Shown here: positions 46,803 through 60,800 of the stretch, in pieces
Layout: the number at the start of each line of letters is the position of its first letter
How positions within the stretch are numbered: the stretch's first letter is position 1
From: Polyodon spathula
Lineage: Eukaryota > Chordata > Actinopteri > Acipenseriformes > Polyodontidae
Assembly (NCBI RefSeq): GCF_017654505.1
Contig: NC_054535.1
Location: 84,733,785 to 84,797,784 of the forward strand
Direction of reading: 5' to 3'
Length of the DNA stretch: 64,000 nt
Position numbers and translations under genes: made by a program
The notes under the pieces: model-generated
What the model was told of the DNA's origin: nothing
The model's database searches: none
Seen by the model: only the letters and a program-made list of their open reading frames with translations

Positions 46803-47280
46803 GTAACTGAGCTTGCAACTCTCTGCGGTTCGTTGCCCCTTTAAAACAGGACCCAGGATCCAGCGCTGATGCGCTATTTTTAATAATGCACACAAAATAA
46901 ACACCTAGCTCCCACTGGAGCACTAACTAAACAGTCAGGATCGCCCTAACTAAAATACCGGACAGCTAAGCGGTTTACCAGTACACAAAACACAATTTAA
47001 CACACCAAGTACTAATCCGTTGTGACTGCTCAGAAACAGGGCATACACCTTCCTGCTTCTTTCTCCACAGCAGCCCTGAACAGACTGGCTGCCTTTCTTA
47101 AATACCCTGCACCTGGCTGTGATTTACAGTAATCACCAGGTGCAGGGAATAATTAATAATAAAACAAATTAACACAAATACCATTAATTAAACCCTTAAA
47201 CACAAATGTGCACCTGCACATGTTGTTGTTTTTTTTTTTTTCCTCTAACAGGGAGGAAATTAACCCTTTCCCTGCTCACA
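46803..47280 (-). repeat. LTR-like repeat, copy B (hairpin-TATA family)
   Basis: Reverse-complement relative of 27298-27800. The same CCAGGTGCAGGG palindrome precedes a TATTTAAG box, followed by GCCAGTCTGTTCAGGGCTGCTG. On the minus strand it starts TGTGAGCAGGG and appears to end CTCAGTTAC next to TA-rich sequence. Flanks ATATA and ATATG would be a near-match duplication. The copy is slightly shorter than copy A and more GC-rich at its 3' end. Confidence 0.6.
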
Positions 47281-47652
47281 ATATGTAGTCGAGGTTTCAA
47301 GGCGCAAGGGTGATTTTGTTCCTAAAATGTCAATGTCAAAATGATTTCCTTATTATGCTTATTATAAAACTGTTTCTTGTTCACTGAAGGCTATCAAAGG
47401 CATTTGAGATGCTACAACACCCAAGGAAAATCTGGTGAACTAAAACATTTAATTTGAATAGTGAAAGACTTATCTCTGAGTGGTAGGAGCAAAAGCTTTT
47501 CCTAATTGAAATACATTTTTACTTAGCTATGTTTAAAGTGGAAAATGTAAGTCAACTAAGTCTGAAAACGAATTCCATGACGGTGCAGCTATGTCTGCAG
47601 TAAAGACCTCTAGTGTATTTAGTTCTTATCTTTTTCTTTCTTCTAAGTGGTG

Positions 47653-48378
47653 TGTAGCAGGGTGAGATCTCTGCTGACTCTCCTAGGGCATTCATAGTGC
47701 TGCAGGAAGAAGGCAGCAGCCTTACAATATCTGCCTGTCGGTCATGGCAGTGACAAAGAGAGGTGGGAGAGAGGGTGTGTGGGCTCTATCTCTCTCTCTC
47801 TGAGTGGCGCGCCTTGAGGGGATTGCTAGCCCTATAAGATAACGTCCTGCGGTTCCCTCAGGTTGGCCCTGAAAGGCAAAATTACTAGTTGAGTGGAAGC
47901 TGTGCTCCAGGACCGAGAACGTCGGGAAAAGAAAGAGAAATAAACAAACAAAAATAAAAAGTTTATAGAGATCAGGCAATCCTTAGGCAGGCCCCGAACG
48001 TGTATAGGTGGAGGGAACCACATAGTGTAGGACAGAGACCCGGGCCCTATGGCTAGCAACGGTTGGGGAAACGCTGCAAAGTGCAGCAACTTTATTTTGT
48101 AGTTGTGATTAAAAGTATTTTGTTTTCCCTTTTGCTTTGTACCTTCTGTTTTGGATTATTATTTTTAGCACTTGCAGGTGCACTTGACTGTCTACCTGAA
48201 TTGATAAACCTGTGGTCCTGTTTACTGTTGGCAGTATTCAGGCCACGGACAACAGCGCCCTTTGTGGGCTGAAAATAATTAAAAGAAAGTGCATTAATAA
48301 AACTGGGCACCTGTGCGGTGTTTCAAGTACACATTTCTGTCTCCCGTGTGTTAGTGAAATACCCACCAGACTTCCACA
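47653..48378 (+). mobile_element. Solo LTR, 726 bp, with TGGTG duplication
   Basis: It begins TGTAGCAGGGTG and ends CCAGACTTCCACA, with TGGTG on each side (47648-47652 and 48379-48383), a perfect 5-bp duplication. A TATA-like CCTATAAGATAA lies near 47830. AATAAA near 48295 fits a polyadenylation signal about 80 bases before the end. No internal region remains. A GA/CT-rich patch with an AscI-like GGCGCGCC sits at 47780-47815. Confidence 0.85.
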
Positions 48379-48383
48379 TGGTG

Positions 48384-49640
48384 TCATTATGATTTTCTAT
48401 GGTTGTAAAGACTAGACTGAAGAGACTTGTTCTTTGTATGTCTGATATATACTAAAACTAGATATTATTGTTCTAGAAAAGAAAAAAAAAACATGTGCAT
48501 GCTCAAATACATGGTATCTCCTCTGTAAATGAAGAAGTGTACATAACTATAAAATGCCAGCCATATTAGGTTACAGTTAAAGGTCAAGAGCACACTCTTG
48601 TCTAAGGCATAGTAACGCAAATAAGAATTAAATTAACTATTTAACATTTGTGTGATCATCGCTATCATAAAGTGTGAAAAGAAATGTATTCTTAGAACTT
48701 GAAATCAAATAATGTATGTAAAGCTGCTGCTAATTCTGTCCTCGTCACTCTGTATTTATTCTTACATTGAATATCACAACATAAGCACGTTATATAAGTG
48801 CCATGTTGTGCATGCCACATTTTTTAAATGTCTTTATGTGCAGAATGTTTAAATGATCGTATTTTTTACATTGTTCCTTTGAATTTTTTCAAAATGATGA
48901 CTGTTAGACAAAACAAAGTTCAAAGCAAATTGTTAATTGATCAGTTGTTCTTGAAAAGGCACTTAATGTGTTTAACTAATTTTCTTTTTGCCCCTGTTGC
49001 ACATTGATCAACAATCTTTGAATGCAAGCCTTACAATCTAATCTGAGCCACTCACAATTGCTTGGTTTGCATGCATTAATAAAAACAAGTCTCATCTTTT
49101 TGCAATACAAATTACAGTACCCTATTAATATTAAAATATATGAGGATATATTTAAATGTGTCTGGCAGCGTGGTTGCAGTTCTGCTGACATGAAAAGTAT
49201 CTTAGCATTGACAATAACATGAATTCTGTCAATCTCATTCTTGAAAGGGTGAATGTTTTTACAACTTTGGCTTTTATAGCTGCAGTATTTATTTGTTTTT
49301 TTTAAGTTGCATATTGTCACAGAGATATTTAAGGTCCTCAAGCCTGGTAGGATATGGAAAATATACAAAATAGGAACAGGTGTCCAGACATGCTCTTTGT
49401 CTAATTTTGTGATAGAAACACCAACTGACTGTAGTTACAATGCTAAGGTGTGGCAGTCTGGAGACATGGAAGTATCAGGTTAAGAGCATTACAATGCTTC
49501 ATAGGGTACCAAAAATTAAATATTTTTGTGAACAGATTGAAATGGATAAGTACAGGACTTTCCATAACTGTCCTGCGGGAGATTTAGATATATTCTAGCA
49601 AGATGTGGGCGTCTCTGAGACAAAAAAATTGTGGTTGTGA
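48384..49640. other. No feature recognised
   Basis: AT-rich noncoding sequence. A 130-codon minus-strand frame at 48976-49368 is Cys-containing but matches nothing I know and is probably chance. Confidence 0.45.
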
Positions 49641-49643
49641 CAG

Positions 49644-49955
49644 ATGTCAAAAAAAAAAGGGACAGTTAAGAAGGGAGATTGCACAGTCTGTTTTCCTATA
49701 TGGTACCATGATTATACCAGAATTAGCCCAGGAGAACTGATCCATGACCCAGACGGAAAAGAAGTAGTGAGGGCAACTTGTTTCAAATGTAAAAATCAGG
49801 TAGAGTGGGCAGCCACTGAAAGCCCAGAAGGAGAACAGAGAGGAAGTTGCAGTGAATTACAGGGGCTAACCAGAAAAGAGTCAGCATACTTGCGATGCGA
49901 AATATTGGATGCCCGGGACAATTCTGCTACCTGCTGTGGAGAAGAAGGGATCTGA
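49644..49955 (+). other. Unrecognised 103-codon open frame
   Basis: The stretch has protein-like composition, with charged residues and spaced Cys (CTVCF, CFKCK) and a WAATESPEGEQ segment, unlike the AT-driven frames nearby. An upstream piece in another frame reads CGCDRCQKKKG. It could be a frameshifted remnant of a retroelement polyprotein, but I recognise no specific family. Not called as a gene. Confidence 0.2.
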
Positions 49956-50451
49956 AGCAAGAGGTTCACAATGACTCAACCCCAGTCAGAGAAAACAGAA
50001 AAAAGATGGGGTCCCATTTAACCGAGAAGAGCCTGCTTGCTTTCAAAATAACAGCTTTGTATGAGCCTGACCACACATTGAACTTTTTATAACTAAACAG
50101 GTGCCTATGTGCTTTCAACGAACACTTTTTTTTGAGAATAAAAACACATTGAACTTTTTGTGAATAACTAAATTGTGTTTAGAGATTATCATCTAACAAA
50201 CATCCCGTTAACTGAAAACCATGTGTTGCTTGAAACTACAGTATCACAAGCTGACTGTTGCAGTCTGGTGATGTGCTTCTGAAGAATTATCAGGGTGTAT
50301 TTTTGCTAAATAACCGAAGTTCAGGATTCGGTCAAAATGTTTAACTAAGACGTTAGCTTGCTAAAATAATTATTCGTGTTAAAATATTACAGAAAAGCTC
50401 ATATAAAAGCAAGATAATGCATTATATTCATTTTATGAATATTCATGTAGC

Positions 50452-50500
50452 ATTTTTTACTTAAAAGCAACGTAACATTTTTACTTAAAAGCAATGTAAC
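50452..50500 (+). repeat. Tandem duplication of ~24 bp
   Basis: ATTTTTTACTTAAAAGCAACG, ending TAAC, is followed directly by a copy with one fewer T and one C-to-T change. It lies exactly at the left breakpoint of the rearranged Tc1 copy. Confidence 0.85.
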
Positions 50501-51166
50501 GTCCTGCTGGAAAAACCAATCCTCAGAGTTGGGGAACATTGTCAGAGCAGAAGGAAGCAAGTTTTCTTTCAGGACAACCTTGTACTTGGCTTGATTCATG
50601 CGTCCTTCACAAAGACAAATCTGCCCGATTCCAGCCTTGCTGAAGCACCCCCAGATGAGTCCAATTTTCAGCTTTGCCCAACACCAGGTCGTCTAATGGT
50701 TAGACGGAGACCTGGAGAGGCCTACAAGCCACAGTGTCTCGCACCCACTGTGAAATGTGGTGGAGGATCGGCATAAAGTCACCCAACATCAATGTGAAAG
50801 ACTGGTGGAGAGCATGCCAAGACGCATGAAAGCTGTGCTTGAAAATCAGAGTTATTCCACTAAATATTGATTTCTGAACTCTTCCTAAGTTAAAACATTA
50901 GTATTGTGTTGTTTAAAAATGAATATGAACTTATTTTCTTTGCATTATTCGAGGTCTGACTGCATATTTTTTGTTATTTTGACCAGTTGTCATTTTCTGC
51001 AAATAAATGCTCTAAATGACAATATTTTTATTTGGAATTTGGGAGAAATGTTGTCAGTAGTTTATAGAATAAAACAAAAATGTTCATTTTACCCAAACAC
51101 ATACCTATAAATAGTAAAACCAGAGAAACTGATAATTTTGCAGTGGTATCTTAATTTTTTCCAGAG

Positions 51167-51169
<3 letters not shown>
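50501..51169 (+). pseudogene. Rearranged Tc1-like element with inverted internal segment
   Basis: Plus-strand Tc1 transposase sequence runs from 50658 (RLMVRRRPGEAY, CLAPTVKCGGGS). Near 50771 it jumps to the C-terminal end (KSPNINVKDW) and continues through the 3' untranslated part to a terminus CAGAGCTG at 51169. The missing catalytic-core segment lies just upstream in the opposite orientation: the minus strand of 50657-50501 reads ...CFSKAGIGQICLCEG, MNQAKYKVVL, ALTMFPNSEDWFFQQD. So the piece between GGGS and the region after QQD was excised and inverted, with further loss. The 5' third of the gene and the left inverted repeat are absent. Confidence 0.75.

Positions 51170-51242
<73 letters not shown>
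51170..51242. repeat. (TA)n microsatellite at a Tc1 end
   Basis: About 36 TA units with one GATA interruption. It starts exactly at the TA target position of the Tc1 terminus. Confidence 0.95.
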
Positions 51243-51245
<3 letters not shown>

Positions 51246-52156
51246 CCGCGAGTCACCTGCAATGGAAAGATTGTATACATGATATTAAATGGATAAAAAA
51301 CCTAAGCTATATTAATCGCAATAAACTGCTGCTTGCTTGTTCTTCTATAGCCAAAGAAGCTTGCCAGAGCTAAAGCACAGTACTCTGAGCTGTTTCCAGG
51401 TGCTTAGAAAGACATGCTTGGGGCTGTACAGCCTTTTAATTTCTGGATTTTAAGTTTGAAAAGGTGATTTAGGGACGATTAAAATGTGCGTTAAAAGTTA
51501 GTGTATATTTTATGTTTCACACTTATTCTACCACACCACTTTTCTTACAATGTCTTGTACACTAAGTATACAGTACATTGAAGCAACACAGCCGCTAACC
51601 CCTCAGTGCTTTAACATAATACCCTGCTTCAATGTACTGCGATGGCACCATAAAGAGGTGGTGCGTATAACGATCAGGGAATGGATTTTAATTTTGTTTA
51701 AGTAATAGGCATTATACAAATCAAAAGATAAAATTGTACATGTCTGTGATATTTAATGTGTGATTTATAATGTTCACACATTGCCAGATGGTTTCTGTTA
51801 GCAGAGAAAAAAAACAAAATAAAATTTGACAGTGTGTGAATGCCGCCTGTTGAACCTTTGAAGGTTTAGAACTACCTTCGAATTCCTGGCTAGCGAACAA
51901 ACCTTCAAACCTCTGAACACAGCCCTAACTGTGAGCATATGATCTTCTTCACTGTAACTTACAAACAGGGATACCACACAGACCAAGAAAATGGGAAGCG
52001 TTGAATAACGTTACTGTAACACAGTACTCTGCATCTCAGTGAAATGTAGAACGCAGGAACAGATAATAAAAAATGGTGCTTCTGTCTCTTAATTCAAGAG
52101 ACCCTTAATAAGGAGGTTTTTTCTTTATACTTAATTTCAGAGAAAAGGTCCACAAT
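51243..52156. other. No feature recognised
   Basis: AT-rich noncoding sequence. Confidence 0.45.
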
Positions 52157-52934
52157 GTGGGAGTTTCCATGTGTGTTCTAATTTTTCTCGAGACATTCTG
52201 CTCAAGCCAAATGAAAAATAACCCTATACATTTCGGGTTTCCATGGTCTCAGTTAATTTTACTCGAGAAGACCCTCTTTTCACCAGATGTCATGCAAATG
52301 AAGGGTAAAGGAGGAGGTCAATATGCAAATTAGCCATGCGTAGCGTTCTTGTGCTGTTTTCACAGACAGCTCTGGAAAATGTGGTTTCCATGCACAGAGA
52401 ACAGATACACAAGAGAATCTCACAGTGTTAAGCTCATATAATAAATTTGTGGTTTCTAAATGCCTCGTGCCTGGTTGTTTAATAATATGTTTTACTGCTC
52501 TTGCCCAATTTTTTTTTCAAATCTCCATTGGTGGGGTGGCATATTGTTAGTAGTGAATAATATTTTAACTCATTGATTGATTAAAGAAAAAAGAAAATAA
52601 TTAACACCAAGGTATATAATGAAACTGTCTAACTCGGTTATTGCAGATCACCATGGCTGAAAACCAGCAGAGACGTAGAGATCTGTGCCAGAAACCTTCC
52701 ACGTATTCTCCCAAGGATGTCTGGATTCGGAGCAGTGGATATTTTCATGTGAAATGCGGGTTTTTCCTGTATTTCCTGTGTTTTACGTCATGCTCACGAG
52801 TAAATGAGATTTACCCTATCCCTCTCTGTGGCTGCTATTTTCGGCCACAAACCTGATCCTCTGGAGCTGTTCTCTCAAATGTGCTCGCTCATCACCACTT
52901 CACATGTAAATAACCACACATGGAAACTCCCCCC
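52157..52934 (+). mobile_element. Longer MITE of the AT-flanked family, 778 bp
   Basis: The ends GTGGGAGTTTCC and GGAAACTCCCCCC match the 183-bp element at 23.9 kb over ~80 bases on the left and ~95 bases on the right. The extra ~600 bases in the middle include a second GGTTTCCATG start-like motif. They also include TTATTGCAG followed by ATCACCATGGCTGAAAACC (ATG at 52653), which looks like a splice acceptor and a coding start. The following frame runs to 52856 and has no recognised domain. AT flanks the left end; AC follows the right. This may be closer to the parental element. Confidence 0.65.
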
Positions 52935-54067
52935 ACTGTAGCTAGGGAAGAGCAAAAAAAAATAAAGGAAACATTTAAGGGCTTCGGTCATGTTCAAGTA
53001 TATTTTATAATGAATTACAAACTTATATTCAATAAAAAGTATATCAATGTTGATAGCAAAACAAACTACCACATTGAAACATGTAAGACTGCAATGAGGA
53101 CTACTGTACAAGGCAGTGTTGCTTTAAGACTAAAACGGTTAATGTGAGTTATTTCAGAACATTGCATTATCTTGCCTGCCTCCTTCGAACAGGAATAGAT
53201 TTACTGCCGTATTGATGCTGGAAATGACCTGCTGCTTGGGGTGAAACTACAAATCAGTCTCCACATCTTAAATAGTCTTATACAGTATCATGTGGCCACA
53301 ATATTACCAGGCAAAGACACAACCAATTGAATTTAATTATTTTGATATAAGCAATTTTGCCAAGACAGCACGACAGCAAGAGTAAATATCCATTTCATTT
53401 CATGTTTTTGTCTCCTTTTTTAATGTTTGCGATCATTCCTAGAGGCTCTTATTTACTGCATCAATACAGTCTTAGTAATTCTTGTTGGGCAATATGCCAC
53501 TTTTGCCGAAATGATCTTACAAACCAGAAGAGACACTGATCAAGAAATCTCAAGTGTTAATATGTTATTGTTTGATAAACCGCATTGTATGTATATGCAT
53601 TAATATATTTCCTCTGTATTAAAATTGATGTATAAACTCTGTAACTGTTCATTGTAACATTCAAGCACAAAGGTACAGAAACAAAGATATATAGAAAAAA
53701 TGAAGCAAAAATTGAGTTTTATACAGGTTTCCATGTACCAGAAATGTTGTACAGAAATTGAAAATATTTAATGTTCATATACACAAGAATTATCACTTGC
53801 ACAAACCACTACCACTTCCCTTCGCAAAGAAATATGAATAAACCTGTAAATCACACACCACAAGTATATCCAGTTGCTTGGCAATGCACTCCATGATATT
53901 CATCATATTCATGTTTTTGTAATTCATCAGTTATATATTTAAACACTTAATGACAACTATAGTAAAAAGGCCTTCGAAATATAGCTCAGAGTAATTTGAA
54001 TAAATGTATGAATTAATAATGAAAATGGAAGTGAATTTTAAAAAGCCTAATAAAACAAATTGTGAGG

Positions 54068-54068
<1 letters not shown>
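52935..54068. other. No feature recognised
   Basis: AT-rich noncoding sequence. Confidence 0.45.

Positions 54069-54125
<57 letters not shown>
54069..54125. repeat. (TA)n microsatellite
   Basis: About 28 TA units passing into a short ACAC tail. Confidence 0.97.
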
Positions 54126-54129
<4 letters not shown>

Positions 54130-55750
54130 TACATTTATAAAGGTTACAGGAGGTTACTTTTTTTAAAACTGTATCCCATCTATCAGGAGGTTTCAGCTCA
54201 AGTCCCCTTTACAATTTCCGCTCTACTGAATGATACCACAGTTGCAATAAAAGGCTGAATAATCTGATTGACATATACACTTTTTCCCATTTATTTAATA
54301 CATAATTCATACCACAACAGTTTGGGATTGATGAACTGCTGGATAAGGACAGAATACCAAACAGTAATTCTTAAAACCTTTAATAACAAGTCTTTGGACA
54401 CACAGAATAAAAAGACAGTTATTTGGGAACCTCGTCGGAAACACACAAAATCTGTATAGGTGGATGATCATTTTGAAACTATAAATCAGACTGTAACTTT
54501 TGAGCTGCTAAACAAACATTTTGTATGCACAGTGGTCTACAGATAATATATAAAACTGTTACAAAAATCAATTCCAGAACATTATTTTCTTTTCTTTTCA
54601 TTTTTATTTGTGCATTTCTGAGCTTTCCTGCCAGGGCCTGATTATGTTTGATGGAGGCCCAGGGCTGTTATAGTTTTTGGACCTCTCTTTGGATATTCAA
54701 TTCCTTTCCCTTTACTGTTTTACCACCACCCATGCCCAATGTCAAACACTCTATTGATCGGAATAACATGGCGGTAGGAGCAGCGACTGCCTGATCACAT
54801 GACTTGACCTTTTGTTCGTTTTAACTTTGATTCAACTTTATAGTTGATAAATGACATTTAAAAACCAGAACCGGAATAACCAAGGTGAAGGCAGTCACAG
54901 CTCCTACAGCCATGTTATTCTGACCCATTCAGTCACACACTACTTACTTATTTTATATATTGCATTCTAAATCTATTTCTAGGGACCCATCAAAATCCGA
55001 GGCCCCACACTGCAGCCCCTAAAGCTAAACCAAAGTAATTGAATCTCATATTAAATACAGTAATGTAGTGAAAAAAGCAGTCAGTCTGCATATCATATTG
55101 TATGTTGAAAGCATAGTTTTACTGATCAACTTACCATTCACAGCAATTTAAAACTGCACTAAAATGATATAGGATATTCATTATTTTAAATATAAGTATA
55201 TTTATTATATTATCAAAAGTATATACTTATAGATGGAAGTTAATTACTAAAGGTTTAATAATCACGGGACAGAGCATTTACAGAATGTAATACATGAAAA
55301 ATCTATTTTGAAGTTCTTTAAACAAAGTTATTGTTAAAAAAAATGAAATGTAAAGGAATTATTTACTAATGTTAATGGCTACTCATTCATAGAATACATT
55401 TTAACTATTAACTATATCTTAGCAGATACCCTTACCAAGGACAACATACATTTGTACACAAAAAATACATATCAAGAATGACAGCAGAATTAAGAGCAAG
55501 ATACACAGTACAATGACTTCAGCCCTAATAAGAGCAAATACAGAACAAAACAAAAAAGTTACCAACTATGCAGCTTTTGTCATTAGATGGATTACTGAAA
55601 ATGGTGACCTAAATGATGGCAGCTTTTTTATTAACCCTGCCATGTTTTTTTTTTTGTTCTTCACATTACGCACCTGTCAAACAATTTGGTGTAAAATCAA
55701 AACCAGACAGGGTATTTATAAAAAAAAAATAAAAAAATAAATAAATAAAT
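54126..55750. other. AT-rich noncoding stretch
   Basis: Nothing nameable was seen, apart from an A-rich run with AAATAAATAAATAATAATAA at its right edge. Confidence 0.45.
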
Positions 55751-55760
55751 AATAATAATA

Positions 55761-56110
55761 ATTTAGAGTGACCAATTACAATTTTGATTTATTTTACTCC
55801 CAGTTTGAAATGTCCAACTATGTTTTTTTTCCTCACTGCAGCAAGTCCCCACACAGCACAGATGTTCTGAGGGTGTGTGAGCATCCTCCGATCTCACAAG
55901 CCTGAAGCCAGAATCGCTTATATGCCGAGCAATCCAAAGCAGATGTGGGCGGGCTACAGATCTTGGAGAACAGACACCAGCCCTGCTTTTATCCACTCTG
56001 AATATGCTCAGTGTCTGGCCAGTAGGGTTAGCAAGTTGTACAATGAGGAGAAATGGTCCCTGCTGGTTTCCTATCCCTCCACCTCTGGAAACATCAGTGC
56101 CAAATTTAAG
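55761..56110 (-). repeat. Interspersed repeat with GC-rich core
   Basis: TAGAGTGACCAATTAC, then TTTGAAATGTCCAACTATG, lead into a GC-rich ~290-base core, a pattern I recall from a dispersed fish repeat. The 144-codon minus-strand frame across it (55763-56197) has no domain and probably just reflects the lack of stops in the GC-rich core. The class and strand are uncertain. Confidence 0.4.
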
Positions 56111-58934
<2,824 letters not shown>

Positions 58935-60225
58935 TGTATATTCCACATGTCTGGTTTATTTTGAATTTTACTGAAAAATTACAGGATTTTCTTTAAACTG
59001 GATGTTAGTTTTTACTGATTTATACTTGATTTTTATCTACTATTCAATATTTTCCTGGTATTATTTTCTAGGAAATACACGTTACTTTTTTTTTAATCAA
59101 AATGCTGTTTTATTTTGACTCCGACATTGTAATAAACAGCTCTACATTGTATCCTAGGACAGAGCTGATGTTTAGATGTCAGAGGACCAAATAGGCTCAG
59201 TGGTTCTATGTCACTTCACAAACACATTATCACCTGATCAAAGTCTGATTATTGTAGCAATTACTGGGCATAGTAATTACTAGCTTGAACAAAAATTAAA
59301 TTGAAATACTTATATGATAATATCATATTTTTAGTGGATGAGGAATGGGAAGAAATACTGATGCAAATACTGCTGAATTGAGGTACTAAAAAATAAGCAA
59401 CACATTAAACTAAAACAAGAAAGTAAACTGAGAGACAAGCAATCCATTTATGTGGCTTTTACACTCGCTTTAGTAAATAGAAAGCACATAATGGCTGTGT
59501 TATTGAGTTTGTCAGAGCGCTGTGCTTTGCTAGACAGCCACTGTTTATTGCAATGTATTGGTGACTTTGTGCGACAAGACTGTCTGTCCATCAGTTAAAC
59601 ACTGCCTATCATAAATATTTGACAGAAAATGATGATGTAAACTTTGATGCATTGATGGAAATGTCCACTGTGATTTTTGACCCGTCTCCCGATGGCTTGC
59701 ACATCCCAGTTCTGTCAATTTCTTTTATTTTTATTTCACAGATTCTGCTTCATCATACATGACAGGGACATTAAACCTAATCAGAAACCAGAACTTCTAC
59801 GCATCATATTCCACATGTAAAGTGTGTATACTGAGAATCCCCCCCCCCCCCCCCCCCCCATTTTTTTCTTTTTTACCTATTATATCCCTATATTAATATA
59901 TGTAAAATAAACTCAATTTTTTTTAAAGACAAAAAAATGAAAACACAGAACACTAGGTATACAGTATACAGTACAGTAGTAAAATCAAATGAACACCTAG
60001 TGCACTTTCTTTTTACTTTAGCCTGTAGGCTACCGGTATGGTAACACAAAATAAATCATGTTCCTGCATTGCACACATTGGTGTAAGGCAAATAAAAGAT
60101 TATTTTAAATTGAAACTAAATGATTTTAGCATGTTAGCATGATTACTATTATTATTGTTAACTTGGCAGCCTAGACAATTATCAGAAAATTGAGCACGGT
60201 GCTGCATTGACAAGTTATGATACAG
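58935..60225. other. Noncoding stretch with a C21 run
   Basis: AT-rich. A run of 21 C lies at 59839-59859. No gene was seen. Confidence 0.5.
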
Positions 60226-60800
60226 TCAATTTTCGTTAATACGAATTTCAAGGGACTAGCAACACATTTTTCATTATACCACTAAATCGTATTATCATGA
60301 GTAGACTGTAAGCCAAATGTATACTATCCGCTTTTATTTAAGTTAGGCAGTGGTGCAGTGCTAAATTGTCACAATTACAAACCATATGTACATTAATAGA
60401 ATAGGTGTGTTTCCTATTTCTATACAGATGCTCAGAATTAACTGGAGGGGTTAGCGGCACATGTGTGCAGTCAATTGCGCCTTGGTTTTAGGAAAAAATA
60501 GGTATTTGGGTGTTAGACTCAAAAATGCTTTGAGCACAACTGGCAATGCATGAGAAAAGGTGGACTGGGAAATGCCAGCAACAATTGTGACTTTTTAAAA
60601 CACGATTTCTGCAGCTTTTGTACATCTCGTTATAATATTTGAGACCCCTGATTTGACCTCCAACCCCTTTTTGTGAATTTATGTAGGAACGCCCATAACT
60701 ACATATTGAACCGCGAAGAAAAACTGCTGCCGCAAAGCATTCCCTAAAAAGTTGCAAACAGGATTGTGCTTGTTTAGTACATTTCACTCGACTCGTTTGC
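60226..60800. repeat. Possible DNA-transposon remnant
   Basis: CAGTCAATTTTCGTTAATACGAATTTC near the left resembles the terminus of pogo/Tigger-like elements. The region at 60470-60800 is GC-richer, with repeated TTGCG/GCGAC words of the kind seen in fish MITEs. I could not find the paired ends, so this may be two unrelated pieces. Confidence 0.3.

Noticed and set aside
3081..51255. TAGTGCCGCGA shared at 3081 and 51241
   Set aside because: Only 11 bases match before the two diverge; probably chance or a very short retroposon relic.
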